A stretch of DNA of 52,594 nt. It comes from Candidatus Desulfovibrio intestinipullorum (GTDB lineage Bacteria > Desulfobacterota > Desulfovibrionia > Desulfovibrionales > Desulfovibrionaceae). The DNA is taken from assembly GCA_019113165.1 (NCBI GenBank), contig DXHV01000086.1:1-52594 (forward strand). Reading direction: 5' to 3'. The position numbers were made by a program, and so were the translations under genes. The notes under the pieces are model-generated. The model was given only the letters and a program-made list of their open reading frames with translations, had not been told where the DNA came from and ran no database searches. Below, piece after piece: positions 42,414-52,085 of this stretch (positions are counted from its first letter, which is position 1; each line of letters starts with the position of its first letter).

Positions 42414-42757
42414 TGCCGGGAAGACTGCTCGCCTCGCAGCCCAGCGTCAGATGCCCGTCACTCTTGTCATCGACCAGGAGGCCACAACCATCAGGCTTTC
42501 CGCCTCCACGAAAGGAAGAGAGCTGTACGCAGCGGAAAATGCAACAGGCAGGGACAATCAGGGACGTCGTTCCAGGCGTCGCAGGCAGCGCAGCAGCAGG
42601 ACAAAGTCCCGCACTGCCTGTCTGAACAAATGTATCAGCAAGATCCGGCAGATTCTGCCGGTGACCAGCATTGTCGTCAGGGACGAAGGGATGGACGTCC
42701 GGTCCGTACAGACCCTGAGTATCGGGCAGGGCGCATCGGAACGGCACCGGTACAGTC

Positions 42758-42806
42758 TCCAGAACAAGCCCCGGAGCAGTCCCCAGAACAGTCCCCCAGA
42801 ACAGTC
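42758..42806. repeat. Short imperfect repeats of an AGAACAGTCCCC unit
   Basis: About four successive 11-13-bp units (AGAACAAGCCCC, GGAGCAGTCCCC, AGAACAGTCCCCC, AGAACAGTC). They lie in the 627-bp gene-free stretch after dnaE, where open frames appear spurious and basic/Ser-rich. Confidence 0.65.
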
Positions 42807-42980
42807 TTTGGACGGACGCTGACGGCGTCCCCTGCCAGTGTATCCGACAGCGACCGCTCCACCAGGTCCGTACTGTCAGGAAGCTTCCAAACAGTCCGCT
42901 GACTGCCCCGTGCCCAGCGCCATGCTCAGGCGGTCACGCGGAGCGGCTCTGTCCCTTGCGTCCTTGCTAAAGATCAAGAA

Positions 42981-43012
42981 AGCCGTATATCCTTATATAT
43001 GGATATACGGCT
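42981..43012. terminator. 12-bp inverted repeat after glucokinase
   Basis: AGCCGTATATCC and GGATATACGGCT are perfect complements around TTATATAT. On the (-) strand TTTCTT follows, so it is the probable terminator of the leftward glucokinase gene, 29 bp past its stop. Confidence 0.7.
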
Positions 43013-43040
43013 CTCTCAATATTTTAGTTCTGACAGATGG

Positions 43041-43982
43041 TTACCGTGCGCGCTTTTCGTCCAGACCCCGCTGTCCGGCCCTGGCAGCCCCCCACAGGCC
43101 ATAGGCCGGCTCGCTGAAAAGGCAGACCGGCACACGCGCCAGCAGGTTCACGTGCGTGCCCTGCACAAACTCCCTGGCAAAGAGCTCAGAGCGCACAATC
43201 TGCCTGTTGCACATGGCAAGGCTTCCGGCAATCCACAGCCCGCCCAGACACAGGGTGGCCAGGGCCCAGTTGCGGCAGGTTCTGGCAAAGAGGCGGGTGT
43301 AGATCCGGGCCACATCATTGTCCGTGTCCTGCAGGTAGCGCTCGCCAGCTTCCCTGGCCGTGCAGGTCCTGCCCGTGACATGGAGGACCAGGGCTTCCAG
43401 GCCCCGTCCGGAGAGGACATTGTCGGCCGTGAGCAGAGGCCAGTGCAGCATTTCCCGCAAAAAGGCGGCAAAGGCCTCTTCCTCCGGCTCAAAGGAAAGG
43501 GTCATGTGGCCGCCTTCCGAGGGCACATATTCTCCGGAGGGCAGCAGCAGGCCGCAGCCAAAGCCCGTGCCCGCGCCCACCACGGCCCTGACACGGCTTG
43601 CATCGGCGCAGCCCCCGTGACAGTGCTCGGCGCCCCGGCCTGCCTCTGTCTCTAGGGCATAGGCCACGGCGGCAAAGTCGTTGCACAGGTTCACGGGCAG
43701 GGCCAGGCAGTCTTCAAGTTCCTTGCGATCGATGACAAGATCCGCGTTGGAGAGCCTGGCTCCTTCAGGGGACACGGGGCCTGCCACGGCAAGACCGCAG
43801 GCGGCTGCGTCCTGCATCTCTTGCCCCCACTGGTTTTGTGCTGCACAATACAGCTCCCTGGCCGTATGCACGGAGCCGGTCGGCACCTGCGCCTGCCGTT
43901 CAAGGCGCAGGACGCCGTCCTCCACCCTGGCCAGGCCCATGCGGCAATTGGTGCCGCCTATGTCAAAAGCAAGAATCTTCAA
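43041..43982 (-). CDS. glk: Glucokinase
   Basis: A 313-residue sugar kinase of the bacterial glucokinase family. It starts with the phosphate-1 loop FDIGGTNCRMG. GLAVAGPVSPEGARLSNADLVID and the catalytic aspartate region LCNDFAAVAYAL follow. GAGTGFGCGLLLPSG and PSEGGHMTLSF (substrate-binding His/Glu) are next, and LGGLWIAGSLA sits near the C-terminus. It phosphorylates glucose in the cytoplasm. The start is TTG at 43982 with AGGA upstream; it is fixed by the loop at residue 6. The start of the divergent small gene is only 11 bp away. Confidence 0.9.
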   Translation of the reverse strand: MKILAFDIGGTNCRMGLARVEDGVLRLERQAQVPTGSVHTARELYCAAQNQWGQEMQDAAACGLAVAGPVSPEGARLSNADLVIDRKELEDCLALPVNLCNDFAAVAYALETEAGRGAEHCHGGCADASRVRAVVGAGTGFGCGLLLPSGEYVPSEGGHMTLSFEPEEEAFAAFLREMLHWPLLTADNVLSGRGLEALVLHVTGRTCTAREAGERYLQDTDNDVARIYTRLFARTCRNWALATLCLGGLWIAGSLAMCNRQIVRSELFAREFVQGTHVNLLARVPVCLFSEPAYGLWGAARAGQRGLDEKRAR

Positions 43983-43993
43983 GGGACCATCCT

Positions 43994-44266
43994 ATGCTCA
44001 CAGAACAGGATCTGGACGAATTTGCCACCTACATGCAGTCCGGCGCCATGGAACAGGATTTCCGCGACGGCTGCGAACACGACCGCTTCTACCTGCTCAA
44101 TCTGCTGGAAAAATTCATGGACGTGGCCGATCTGGCCGACGAGACGGCCACTAAGCTCATCTTCAAGGGGAGCCTTGGCGCCCTGTTCCCGGACAAGAAT
44201 GCCGGTCATGACAAGGATCAGGCCCAGGGCCAGGGTGACCAGACCCCGGGCGACAATGCGTCCTGA
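43994..44266 (+). CDS. Small acidic hypothetical protein
   Basis: A 90-residue protein that I do not recognise. It has an amphipathic helical core (EQDLDEFATYMQSGAMEQDF, then FYLLNLLEKFMDVADLADE) and a polar Asp/Gln/Gly-rich tail. AGGGA lies about 8 bases before the ATG. It diverges from glk with an 11-bp gap between start codons and its stop is 9 bp from the convergent lipoprotein gene, a very tight fit for an authentic gene. The composition looks like real protein. Confidence 0.6.
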   Translation: MLTEQDLDEFATYMQSGAMEQDFRDGCEHDRFYLLNLLEKFMDVADLADETATKLIFKGSLGALFPDKNAGHDKDQAQGQGDQTPGDNAS

Positions 44267-44275
44267 CCGTTCCTG

Positions 44276-45058
44276 CTAGTTGAAGCGGCTCACGGGTTCC
44301 TGATACATGACATCGCCAAGGAAGGCGTCGCGCATGTACTGCCAGCGCACCCCCTCAGGATAGCCGTCACGCACGGGCTCCCTGGCTTCGGCCGGCGACG
44401 AGAGGCTGAAGGCCTTTCTGGCCCTGTCCTCGAAGGCGGCCAGACTGTCCGTCATGCCAAAGGGGATGGTGTCCAGGCTGACCAGGCCCTGCGGGGCAGG
44501 CTCGCGGTATTCCAGGATGATCTTGTCGCGGTTGAAATTGGTGCGCACGCCAAAGTAGCGGGCAAGCCAGTAGGCCTGAGGCTCGCCTTCCTCCGGAGCA
44601 CCCACGGGATCGCCCACGATGCCGGCATAGGGGTCCGTCCTGCGCGGCACAAGGTAGGTGAAGGCCATGAAGGCCACACCATCAATGAGTTCCGTCCCCT
44701 CGTGGATGGCGCCTACCCTGGGCAGGACCGTGGTCCAGATCCACCAGTCATTGGGCAGTTCCGCGTGGGCGATGATGGCCATGGGGGCTTTGGCCGTGCT
44801 GCCGTAGACCACAGTGCGCACCGTGGGGCTGAGACCGCCGGTCATGCTGGCGTTCAGCAGCATGCCCGTGCCGCGGCCGGCCGTGCGCAGCTCAAGATCC
44901 CTGGCCTGCACCATGATGGCAGGCCTGGAGGTCGACACATAGGCTGCTCCTGACACACCGCGCTGCTGGCCTGCCATGCAGCCTGCAAGCAGGCCCAGGG
45001 CGAGGCACAGGACGAGACAGACAGGCGCGGTCACAAAGGGAAGGGAATGGTTTCGCAT
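44276..45058 (-). CDS. Lipoprotein, probably DUF4851
   Basis: A 260-residue exported lipoprotein. The signal peptide ends LALGLLAGC, giving a lipobox with the lipidated cysteine. The mature part has beta strands such as AIMVQARDLELRT, PMAIIAHAELPNDWWIW and LIDGVAFMAFTYLVPRR, and ends VRWQYMRDAFLGDVMYQEP. The pattern resembles DUF4851, seen mostly in Desulfovibrio, with no known function. The start at 45058 begins the signal. It lies 51 bp downstream of the sigma-54 activator on the same strand and may be co-transcribed. Confidence 0.72.
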   Translation of the reverse strand: MRNHSLPFVTAPVCLVLCLALGLLAGCMAGQQRGVSGAAYVSTSRPAIMVQARDLELRTAGRGTGMLLNASMTGGLSPTVRTVVYGSTAKAPMAIIAHAELPNDWWIWTTVLPRVGAIHEGTELIDGVAFMAFTYLVPRRTDPYAGIVGDPVGAPEEGEPQAYWLARYFGVRTNFNRDKIILEYREPAPQGLVSLDTIPFGMTDSLAAFEDRARKAFSLSSPAEAREPVRDGYPEGVRWQYMRDAFLGDVMYQEPVSRFN

Positions 45059-45109
45059 TGTGCATACTCCACAGACATCAGGGCATAAGGGGCCGGCGCT
45101 CACGGGCCG

Positions 45110-46192
45110 TCAGGCCTTGAGGAGCCCCTTGCGCTTGAGCTTTTCAATAAGGGTGGTTCGCTTGATGCCCAGACAGTCGGCAGCCTGCTGATGGCTGCCC
45201 TCATAGCGGTCCAGGGCCTCCAGCAGAAGATTGTGCTCCATGCAGCCAAGAAAATCCTTGAGCGTCATGCCAAGCCTGGCCAGATCCTCGAGCTTCGGCC
45301 AGACAAAGTCCTGCCCGCCTGAAGCAGCCGAGGCGGCAAGAGGCCCTGCACCACTGCCTGCACTTCCGGCATCTGCCAGGGCCTGCCGGGTTCGTGCGGC
45401 GGCATCGCCTGCCTGGCCGGAGTGCAGGGCCCGGTGTATCTTCTCCGGCAGGTCCGCTGGCTCGATTCGGGGGCCTTCGGCCAGGATGCTCAGGCGGTTC
45501 ATGAAATTTTCCAGCTCGCGCACATTGCCGGGCCAGGGATAGTCCAGCAGCATGCGGGCTGCGCCGTCCGACAGGGTCAGGGACTCGCGGCTGTTCTGGC
45601 TGCAGTAGGTTCCGAGGAAGTAGCGGGCCAGCTCCAGGATGTCGCTGCCGCGATTGCGCAGAGGCGGCAGATGGATGGGAATGACGCTGAGCCTGTAGTA
45701 AAGGTCCTCGCGAAAGGTCTTGCGGGTCACTTCCTCTTCAAGGTTCCTGTTGGTGGCGGCAATGACGCGAACGTTGACCCTGCGTGGCTGGGTGCCGCCC
45801 ACGCGCTCAATGACCCGCTCCTGCAGGGCCCGCAGGATCTTGACCTGGAGCGAGAGTTCCATTTCGCCCACTTCGTCCAGAAAGAGCGTGCCCCGGTCGG
45901 CCACCTCGAAACGGCCGGGCCGTGCGTGCATGGCGCCGGTAAAGGCGCCCCGCTCGTGGCCGAAGAGCTCGGACTCTATGAGATCATGGGGAATGGCTCC
46001 GCAGTTCACGGGCACAAAGGGACCGCTGCAGCGCTGGCTGCGGGCATGCAGGGCACGGACGACCATCTCCTTGCCCGTGCCCGTCTCTCCGGTCACAAGC
46101 ACGGTGCTCTCCGTGGGCGCCACCTTCTCTATCTGGGCAAAAACTGCCCTGAGCGATGTGTCCTTTCCTATGATGACGGGCTCGTCCGGCAA
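45110..46192 (-). CDS. Sigma-54-dependent transcriptional activator without a receiver domain
   Basis: About 360 residues. It consists of an AAA+ domain nearly from the start (VTGETGTGKEMVVRALH Walker A, ESELFGHERGAFTGA with the sigma-54-contact loop, GTLFLDEVGEM Walker B, YPWPGNVRELENFMNRL) and a C-terminal Fis-type helix-turn-helix (QQAADCLGIKRTTLIEKLKRKG). A linker rich in Ala/Gly/Ser joins them. There is no N-terminal sensory domain, so like PspF it is probably controlled by a partner protein. The start is a TTG: 46192 has AAGGAGG 10 bases upstream and is preferred to TTG 46216. Its target promoters are not seen here. Confidence 0.92.
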   Translation of the reverse strand: MPDEPVIIGKDTSLRAVFAQIEKVAPTESTVLVTGETGTGKEMVVRALHARSQRCSGPFVPVNCGAIPHDLIESELFGHERGAFTGAMHARPGRFEVADRGTLFLDEVGEMELSLQVKILRALQERVIERVGGTQPRRVNVRVIAATNRNLEEEVTRKTFREDLYYRLSVIPIHLPPLRNRGSDILELARYFLGTYCSQNSRESLTLSDGAARMLLDYPWPGNVRELENFMNRLSILAEGPRIEPADLPEKIHRALHSGQAGDAAARTRQALADAGSAGSGAGPLAASAASGGQDFVWPKLEDLARLGMTLKDFLGCMEHNLLLEALDRYEGSHQQAADCLGIKRTTLIEKLKRKGLLKA

Positions 46193-46371
46193 GGTCCCTG
46201 TGCCTCCTTCTCTCAATACTCCCTGTCCCTTATTCCATGCCAGGCACAGCGTGCCTTTCCAGCCATCCTTGTACGCATGATTTGCCGAAAAAGCCAGATC
46301 CGGCCCGGGCTTCCCGGACTGCCCTGCCCGCCTGGCACGGCGCGATCCCCTGCACAGTCAAACGATCCTCC

Positions 46372-49062
46372 ATGTCCAAGCTTCTCTCCTCCCAGTCCCT
46401 GCCGCCCCTGCCCCCTCTCCCCATAGACAGCCTGCACGAAAGCCTGTGCATGCATCTTAAGAGCAGTCCCGTCCTTCTGCTGGAGGCACCGCCCGGCACC
46501 GGCAAGAGTACCAGGGTGCCTTTGTGGGCGCTGGGCTGCTGCCCGGGCCGCATCCTTCTGCTGGAGCCCAGGCGGCTGGCAGCGCGCCTGCTGGCCGACT
46601 ACCTTGCCCGCCTGACAGGCACAAAGGTCGGCGAGCTGGTGGGCCTTGTCATGCGCAGGGAACAGCGCCTCTCCCGTGACACACGCCTTGTGGTGGTGAC
46701 CGAGGGCGTCTTCACCCGCATGGTCAGCGAGGATGTGGAGCTTGCCGGCACAGGCTGCGTGCTCTTTGACGAATTCCACGAGCGCCACCTCACCTCGGAC
46801 ACAGGCCTTGCGCTGGCCCTGCACAGCCAGCGCCTGCTCAGACCCGATTTGCGCATCGGCATTCTCTCGGCCACCCTGGACACCGAGGCCCTGCGTGCCC
46901 TTCTGCCCGAGGCGCCCGTCCTTGTCTCCACCAGTCCAGGCTTTCCCGTGGACATTGTCCACCGTCCCCTGCAGGCCGCCCCTGGCGAGGAAATCCTGCG
47001 CCTGCCAGGACACATGGCCAGGGTCATCCTGGAGCAGCTTTCTTCCTCGCAAGGCAGCCTCCTGGCCTTTCTGCCCGGAGCCCGGGAAATTCGGCGCACG
47101 GCCGAGCTCCTGACCCAGAGCCTTCCCAAAGACTGCCTGCTCTATCCCCTCTACGGCCGTCTCACGGCCCGCGAACAGCAGCAGGCCCTTGAGCCTGCCC
47201 CGCCAAGCTCTCGCAAAGTCGTGCTGGCCACGGACATTGCCGAAACATCCCTGACCATAGAAGGCATACGCATTGTCGTGGACTCGGGCTGGCAAAAGCG
47301 CCCTTATTTTGATCCAGGCCGGGGCGCCACCCGCCTGGTCTTCCAAAAAATCCCCCGCTCCTCGGCCAGACAGCGTGCGGGCCGCGCAGGCAGAACAGAG
47401 AGCGGTCTCTGTGTGCGCCTGTGGAGCAGGGAACAGGAAGAGACCCTGCCGGCCCATGCCCGTCCGGAAATCCTGGAGGCCGATCTCACGGGCCTGGCCC
47501 TGGATCTGGCCCTGGTCCAGGAACAGCCAAGGGATCTGCCCTTTGTGACTCAGCCGCCGGAAGGTGCCTTTGCCAGGGCACAGGCCGTGCTCAGAGAACT
47601 GGGCCTGCTCGATGCGCAGAACGGGATAACAAGACTCGGACGACAAGCCGGACGCCTAGGCCTGCAGGCCCGCTCGGCCTGCGTGCTGCTTGCCGCAGGG
47701 GATGCGGCCTTTACGGCTGCCCTGCTCTGTGCCCTGTGGGAGGACGAACAGGTGCGCAGCAGGCTTGGGACAGACGCTGGTACGGCCTCCCTCACGGCCT
47801 GTCTCGCCCACCTGCTTGCTAGGGGAACTGCCGCCCGATCCGACCCGGCACGGGTCGATCTCCTGGCGACAGCCGAACTCTTCTGGCGGCGCCTTCCTGC
47901 CAGTGGAACAGACGACGAGACGGAGAACGTACCGGCGAACGGACAGGACTCACGGGCCCGATCCAGGCAGTCCAGGCATCGTTCCGGCCAGGCTCTGGAC
48001 GACCGTATTGCTGCCAGCCTGCGCGATCTGCAGGCCGATCCCCTGCTGGCCGGCCGTCTCCTGCTGCCTGGTTTTTCCGATCGCCTGGTCATGGTCAGGA
48101 AGGGGGACAGGACGCCCCGCACGGACAAAGGGCTTGTGCCAGGCCTGTTGCGCTCGGGCAGCGGCGTGCTCCTGCCCGCGGAGATGGCCCAGGCGGACTT
48201 TGTCCTGGCTCTTGATCTGTCCCTGCCAGGCTCTGCGCGCCGCACTGCGGGCGAGGCCGCCTATGCCACAGCCCTGCTCTGCGCGCCCGTGGCCGCAGGC
48301 GAGGTGCGCGCCTGTCTTGGCGACCGCCTTGTGGAACGGCGCCTGCTGGAAGTGGATGCCGCAGGGGCCGTGCAGGCCAGGCGTGTCACCCTGCTGGACA
48401 GTCTGGAGCTCGACGCGCAGCGCGTGGAGCCCACCCCCGAGGAGTGCACGGAACTTCTCTGCGACACTCTTGTGGCCAGGAATCTGGCGCCCCTGCCCTG
48501 GAGTGCGGAGACGGAGCACTGGCTTGCGCGGGTGCGCTTTCTGGCCCGCACCCTTGGCGATCCCTGGCCCCATCTTGATACAGAAACCCTGAAGGCCAGA
48601 GCTGCCGAGTGGCTGCCCGCAGCTCTGGGCTCCCGCACGCGCACGGCCGACATCACGCCCGCAGCACTCCTTGCGAGCCTCAAAAACCTTGTGCCCTGGT
48701 CCTGCCTGTCCAGACTGGAGGATCTTGCCCCGGCGCAGTGGACGTCGCCCTGCGGCAAGGCCCATCCCGTGCACTACGACGGGGAGCAGCCCCATGTGGA
48801 GGTGAAGCTGCAGGAATGTTTTGGCCTGCGGACAGCGCCACTGATTGCAGGCACCGTGCCCCTGACCCTGCACTTGCTCTCGCCTGGGGGCAAGGTCCTG
48901 GCCATGACCAGGGATCCCGACTATTTCTGGCACGAGGTCTACCCGCAGGTGCGGGCGGAAATGCGGGGCCGCTACCCGCGCCATCCCTGGCCCGAGGATC
49001 CGCTCTCTGCCAGCCCCACCACACTTACCCAGAAAATGCTGCGGGCCAGGACAGCCCGTTGA
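46372..49062 (+). CDS. hrpB: ATP-dependent helicase HrpB
   Basis: An 896-residue DEAH/RHA-type helicase. Walker A is LEAPPGTGKSTRVP, motif Ia LLEPRRLAARLLAD, the Walker B variant LFDEFHERHL, motif III LSATLD, motif V TDIAETSLTI and motif VI SARQRAGRAGRTE. The C-terminal HrpB domain contains DDRIAASLRDLQADPLLAGRLLLPGFSDR and near the end TDIPHPPL-like text PRHPWPEDPLSASPT. Its biological role is still unclear, although it has ATPase and RNA-binding features. The start at 46372 is at the conserved region. It diverges from the sigma-54 activator gene. Confidence 0.94.
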   Translation: MSKLLSSQSLPPLPPLPIDSLHESLCMHLKSSPVLLLEAPPGTGKSTRVPLWALGCCPGRILLLEPRRLAARLLADYLARLTGTKVGELVGLVMRREQRLSRDTRLVVVTEGVFTRMVSEDVELAGTGCVLFDEFHERHLTSDTGLALALHSQRLLRPDLRIGILSATLDTEALRALLPEAPVLVSTSPGFPVDIVHRPLQAAPGEEILRLPGHMARVILEQLSSSQGSLLAFLPGAREIRRTAELLTQSLPKDCLLYPLYGRLTAREQQQALEPAPPSSRKVVLATDIAETSLTIEGIRIVVDSGWQKRPYFDPGRGATRLVFQKIPRSSARQRAGRAGRTESGLCVRLWSREQEETLPAHARPEILEADLTGLALDLALVQEQPRDLPFVTQPPEGAFARAQAVLRELGLLDAQNGITRLGRQAGRLGLQARSACVLLAAGDAAFTAALLCALWEDEQVRSRLGTDAGTASLTACLAHLLARGTAARSDPARVDLLATAELFWRRLPASGTDDETENVPANGQDSRARSRQSRHRSGQALDDRIAASLRDLQADPLLAGRLLLPGFSDRLVMVRKGDRTPRTDKGLVPGLLRSGSGVLLPAEMAQADFVLALDLSLPGSARRTAGEAAYATALLCAPVAAGEVRACLGDRLVERRLLEVDAAGAVQARRVTLLDSLELDAQRVEPTPEECTELLCDTLVARNLAPLPWSAETEHWLARVRFLARTLGDPWPHLDTETLKARAAEWLPAALGSRTRTADITPAALLASLKNLVPWSCLSRLEDLAPAQWTSPCGKAHPVHYDGEQPHVEVKLQECFGLRTAPLIAGTVPLTLHLLSPGGKVLAMTRDPDYFWHEVYPQVRAEMRGRYPRHPWPEDPLSASPTTLTQKMLRARTAR

Positions 49063-49278
49063 GCATGCGCCTTGCAGGAGGGACAGGGACCTCCTGCCTC
49101 TTGACCGAGGGAACAGGTTGGGGAAAAACAGGACTGTCCTGCAGGAAGGCTTCAGGTCGCATGGCACAAGTCGTATCCTGCATAAGGGACTGCAGGGCAC
49201 AGGGACTCTGCACTGCAAAGACAGGGCAAGCAACCAGGACAGCATACCAGGCAAGCCTGCTCAAGGAAGGACGCCATC

Positions 49279-49890
49279 GTGAAACTCATACCTCGTCTGA
49301 ACGATCAGGTCCGCCATTACGGCACGACGGGCCGGGGCATCAGTGCCCGGGAAAATATCGTCATCAAGACCACCAAGGCCATCCATCTGCTCTTTGCCAC
49401 GGTCTGGGCCGGCGGGGCCTTTTCCATGCAGGCCTTAAGCTATCTGCGCCTCACGGGCGACCTGGACGAGACCACCGCCCATGCCGTGGCCTTCAGCCTG
49501 CGCTTCCTCGACACCTGGGTGGTCATTCCCGGCCTTGTCGGCTGCATTCTCACAGGCCTGTTCTACTCGCTCTTCACCTCGATTGGGTTCGTGCACTTCT
49601 TCTGGATAGGCTACAAATGGCTCGTTGCCCTGAGTGCGGCCTTCTGGGGCACGCTCTTCTGGGGCCCCTGGGGCGGCGAACTCATAGCCTTCTGCGAACC
49701 CTACGGCCTGGCACCGATTCTGCGCTTCATCCGCTCCTGTCTTTTGCCGGAAAGCTTCTGGCAGGCCGTCATGCAGACCATCATCATCTTCAGCATGCTC
49801 ATGATTTCCGTCTACAGGCCGCTGACCCTGTGGCATGCCCTGCACCTGGGGATTGGCCGCAGCCGTCGCCAGCGCATCACCCTGCGCTGA
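49279..49890 (+). CDS. Multi-pass membrane protein (DUF2269-like)
   Basis: A 203-residue membrane protein with about four or five helices (including IHLLFATVWAGGAFSMQAL, WVVIPGLVGCILTGLFYSLF, WLVALSAAFWGTLFWGPWGGEL and MQTIIIFSMLMISVYRPL). The pattern resembles DUF2269-type integral membrane proteins, whose function is unknown; the assignment is by eye. It starts at GTG after AAGGAAGG. L-serine dehydratase follows after 83 bp containing a small GTGTCC/GGACAC hairpin. Confidence 0.65.
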   Translation: MKLIPRLNDQVRHYGTTGRGISARENIVIKTTKAIHLLFATVWAGGAFSMQALSYLRLTGDLDETTAHAVAFSLRFLDTWVVIPGLVGCILTGLFYSLFTSIGFVHFFWIGYKWLVALSAAFWGTLFWGPWGGELIAFCEPYGLAPILRFIRSCLLPESFWQAVMQTIIIFSMLMISVYRPLTLWHALHLGIGRSRRQRITLR

Positions 49891-49973
49891 CAAAAGGCCA
49901 GGCTTCATGCGGTGTCCCTCTTGGCCGGACACAAAAAGAGCAGGCTAGGCAGACAGTTCCCCATGGAGGGCCC

Positions 49974-51350
49974 ATGCTCAGCGTCTTTGATCTCTTCAAG
50001 ATAGGAATCGGTCCATCGAGTTCCCACACCGTCGGCCCCATGCTGGCAGGCCGGGCCTTTGCGGAGCAGCTGGTTCGCGACGGTCTTCTTCCTGCCGTGA
50101 CCAGGGTGCAGGTGGAACTGTACGGATCCCTGGCACTCACAGGCGAAGGCCACGGGACCATAGGCGCCCTTCTGAACGGCCTTGAGGGCCAGGAACCCTC
50201 CAGTGTGGATCCAGACCACCTGAGCCAGCGGACCAGGGCCCTGCAGGCCGACGAGGACCTGTTGCTTGCCGGCTCAAAACGCACGAGCTTCTGCTTTGGG
50301 CGGGATGTTGTCCTGCACAAGGGCCTCTTTCTGCCGCGGCACTCCAATGCCCTGACACTCACGGCCCTTGATGCCAGCGGAGTCGTCCTGCTGGCCCGGA
50401 CCTACTATTCCACAGGCGGCGGCTTCATCCGCACCGAAGAGGACTTCGACAAGCCGGAGACCGCCTATCCCGATCCGCCCTACCCCTATGCCACGGCCGC
50501 GGAACTCTTTGCCCTCTGCCGCAGGGAAGGCAAGACCATAGCCGAGATTGTGCATGCCAATGAAACCTTCTGGCGCTCGGGATCCGAGGTGGATCAGCGC
50601 ATGGAAGCCATTATCACGACCATGCGCGAGGCCGTGGAACGGGGCTGCTGCACGGACGGCATCCTGCCCGGCGGCTACGGGGTGCGCCGCAGGGCTCCCA
50701 ACCTGCTGCGCAAGATAAGTGCCCTGCAGGCCACGGGCCGCAGGGATCTGAGCCTGTGGCCCATGCTCTATGCCTTTGCCGTAGCCGAGGAAAATGCCTC
50801 GGGCGGCCGCATTGTCACGGCGCCCACCAGCGGGGCAGCAGGCGTTGTTCCGGCCGTGCTCATGTACTACACCAACTTCTACCCCCATGCCACGGAACAG
50901 GGCCAGCGGGACTTCCTCTATACTGCAGGGGCCATAGGCCTTTTTTACAAGCTCAATGCCTCCATTTCCGGTGCCGAGGTGGGCTGCCAGGGCGAAGTGG
51001 GCGTGGCCTGCTCCATGGCAGCCGGTGCCTACTGCGCCGTCACGGGCGGCAACGTGAAGCAGGTGGAGGTGGCCGCGGAAATAGGCATGGAACACAACCT
51101 GGGCCTGACCTGCGATCCCGTGGGCGGTCTTGTGCAGATCCCCTGCATAGAGCGCAACGGCGTGGCCGCAGAGCGTGCCGTCAACTGCGCCCAGCTCTCG
51201 CGCCTGGAGGACGGCCGCCAGCGCGTGGTCTCCCTCGACAAGATCATAGACGTCATGTACCGCACGGGCATTGATCTGCAGGCAACCTACAAGGAAACCT
51301 CCCTGGGCGGTCTGGCCACGGCCATAGGCGAGGCCTGGGACAAGAACTGA
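49974..51350 (+). CDS. sdaA: L-serine ammonia-lyase, single-chain iron-sulfur type
   Basis: A 458-residue L-serine dehydratase with the beta domain ([22 protein letters not shown]) and alpha domain in one chain. The alpha part includes [19 protein letters not shown], the cysteines of the [4Fe-4S] site around [15 protein letters not shown], and [16 protein letters not shown]. It deaminates serine to pyruvate and ammonia in the cytoplasm; the cluster makes it oxygen-sensitive, in keeping with an anaerobe. The start is the ATG at 49974 after GGAGGG. Two hairpins follow the stop. Confidence 0.95.
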   Translation: MLSVFDLFKIGIGPSSSHTVGPMLAGRAFAEQLVRDGLLPAVTRVQVELYGSLALTGEGHGTIGALLNGLEGQEPSSVDPDHLSQRTRALQADEDLLLAGSKRTSFCFGRDVVLHKGLFLPRHSNALTLTALDASGVVLLARTYYSTGGGFIRTEEDFDKPETAYPDPPYPYATAAELFALCRREGKTIAEIVHANETFWRSGSEVDQRMEAIITTMREAVERGCCTDGILPGGYGVRRRAPNLLRKISALQATGRRDLSLWPMLYAFAVAEENASGGRIVTAPTSGAAGVVPAVLMYYTNFYPHATEQGQRDFLYTAGAIGLFYKLNASISGAEVGCQGEVGVACSMAAGAYCAVTGGNVKQVEVAAEIGMEHNLGLTCDPVGGLVQIPCIERNGVAAERAVNCAQLSRLEDGRQRVVSLDKIIDVMYRTGIDLQATYKETSLGGLATAIGEAWDKN

Positions 51351-51414
51351 GACGCTTTTGTCCGGACAGGCCGCGGGCAGTTGCCTGACAGTTGCCGGCC
51401 GCACAAAACAAAAA

Positions 51415-51480
51415 ACCCCTGTCCGCCAGAGCAGGCTGAAGAAGCGGACAGGGGTGTAGAGCCAGAAGCTCTGACTTTTT
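51415..51480. terminator. Paired hairpins after L-serine dehydratase
   Basis: ACCCCTGTCCGC pairs with GCGGACAGGGGT (51415-51455), with an A-run before it, and AGAGC-CAGAA-GCTCT is followed by GACTTTTT (51458-51480). The second ends rightward transcription; the first could also serve the leftward direction. Confidence 0.8.
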
Positions 51481-51500
51481 GCAACAAGTGAGTGGCAGGA

Positions 51501-51706
51501 TACTGCGCCTTATCCGGGCATACGGCTCAACATCCTGCGCAGGGGCCCTCTGTTCCGGGGCTCGCGGCCTCATGCCCTTCCTGGAGGCAGTTGGGAGAGC
51601 GTTTGTTCCAGGGCTGTCATCCTGTACGGCCGCCTTTTTGCTCTGCTCAGAATACTGCGCCTTATCCGGGCATACGGCTCAACATCCTGCGCAGGGCCCC
51701 TCTGAA
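51501..51706. repeat. Two copies of a 50-bp repeat related to the 3307 repeat
   Basis: TACTGCGCCTTATCCGGGCA begins each copy (51501 and 51653), followed by TACGGCTCAACATCCTGCGC and AGG. The ends CTGCGC and GCGCAG are complementary. The core resembles GCGTTA...GGATACGGCGCAACATCCTGA at 3318, 3646 and 3972. The spacer between the copies shows no gene. Confidence 0.8.
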
Positions 51707-51834
51707 CAATCCAGAAATTTTCAATTCATTTTCCGGATTGCAGGAGTCTTCAGAAGTTTTCCATTTTTCAAAAGAGCCTCTACAAAATTTTTCAAAACTC
51801 TGCAAGTTCCGTCTGTACAGTAAAATTTTTTGAA

Positions 51835-51888
51835 TCTAGTCAGTATATCGAGCACTCTTCACAAATGCAGCTCAATATGTCAGACAAT
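51835..51888. repeat. 54-bp nested palindrome, diverged copy 2
   Basis: Aligned without gaps to 3108-3161, about 38 of 54 bases agree by eye, including GTATATCGAGC for GCATATTGAGC and GCTCAATATGT for GCTCAACATAT. As at 3108, an AAAATTTTTT tract lies just before it. The rest of the gene-free stretch 51707-52083 is AT-rich with no clear coding frame. Confidence 0.6.
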
Positions 51889-52085
51889 TTCTTCCCAAAG
51901 ACGATCACGATGCATTGAAAAATTTTTTTGAAAAAAATTTCTGGCAAGCTGCCGGCAGGACCTTGTTCCGGGAGCGCCCTGGCAGTGGAGACAGGGAATA
52001 TCCGGAACAGAACCAGGGCAGATCCTGAGAGCTCGTCCTCAGGCGCTGATTCTCCAGAGGCCGGAGCCTGCCCCTCTCCGAACGC

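Noticed and set aside
42085..42822. A frame running from the dnaE end into the downstream spacer
   Set aside because: Its first half is a dnaE shadow and its second half is Arg/Ser-rich with repeats; no ribosome site or motif.
43974..44266. A toxin-antitoxin pair formed by the small acidic ORF
   Set aside because: There is no partner small ORF; its neighbours are glucokinase and a lipoprotein gene.
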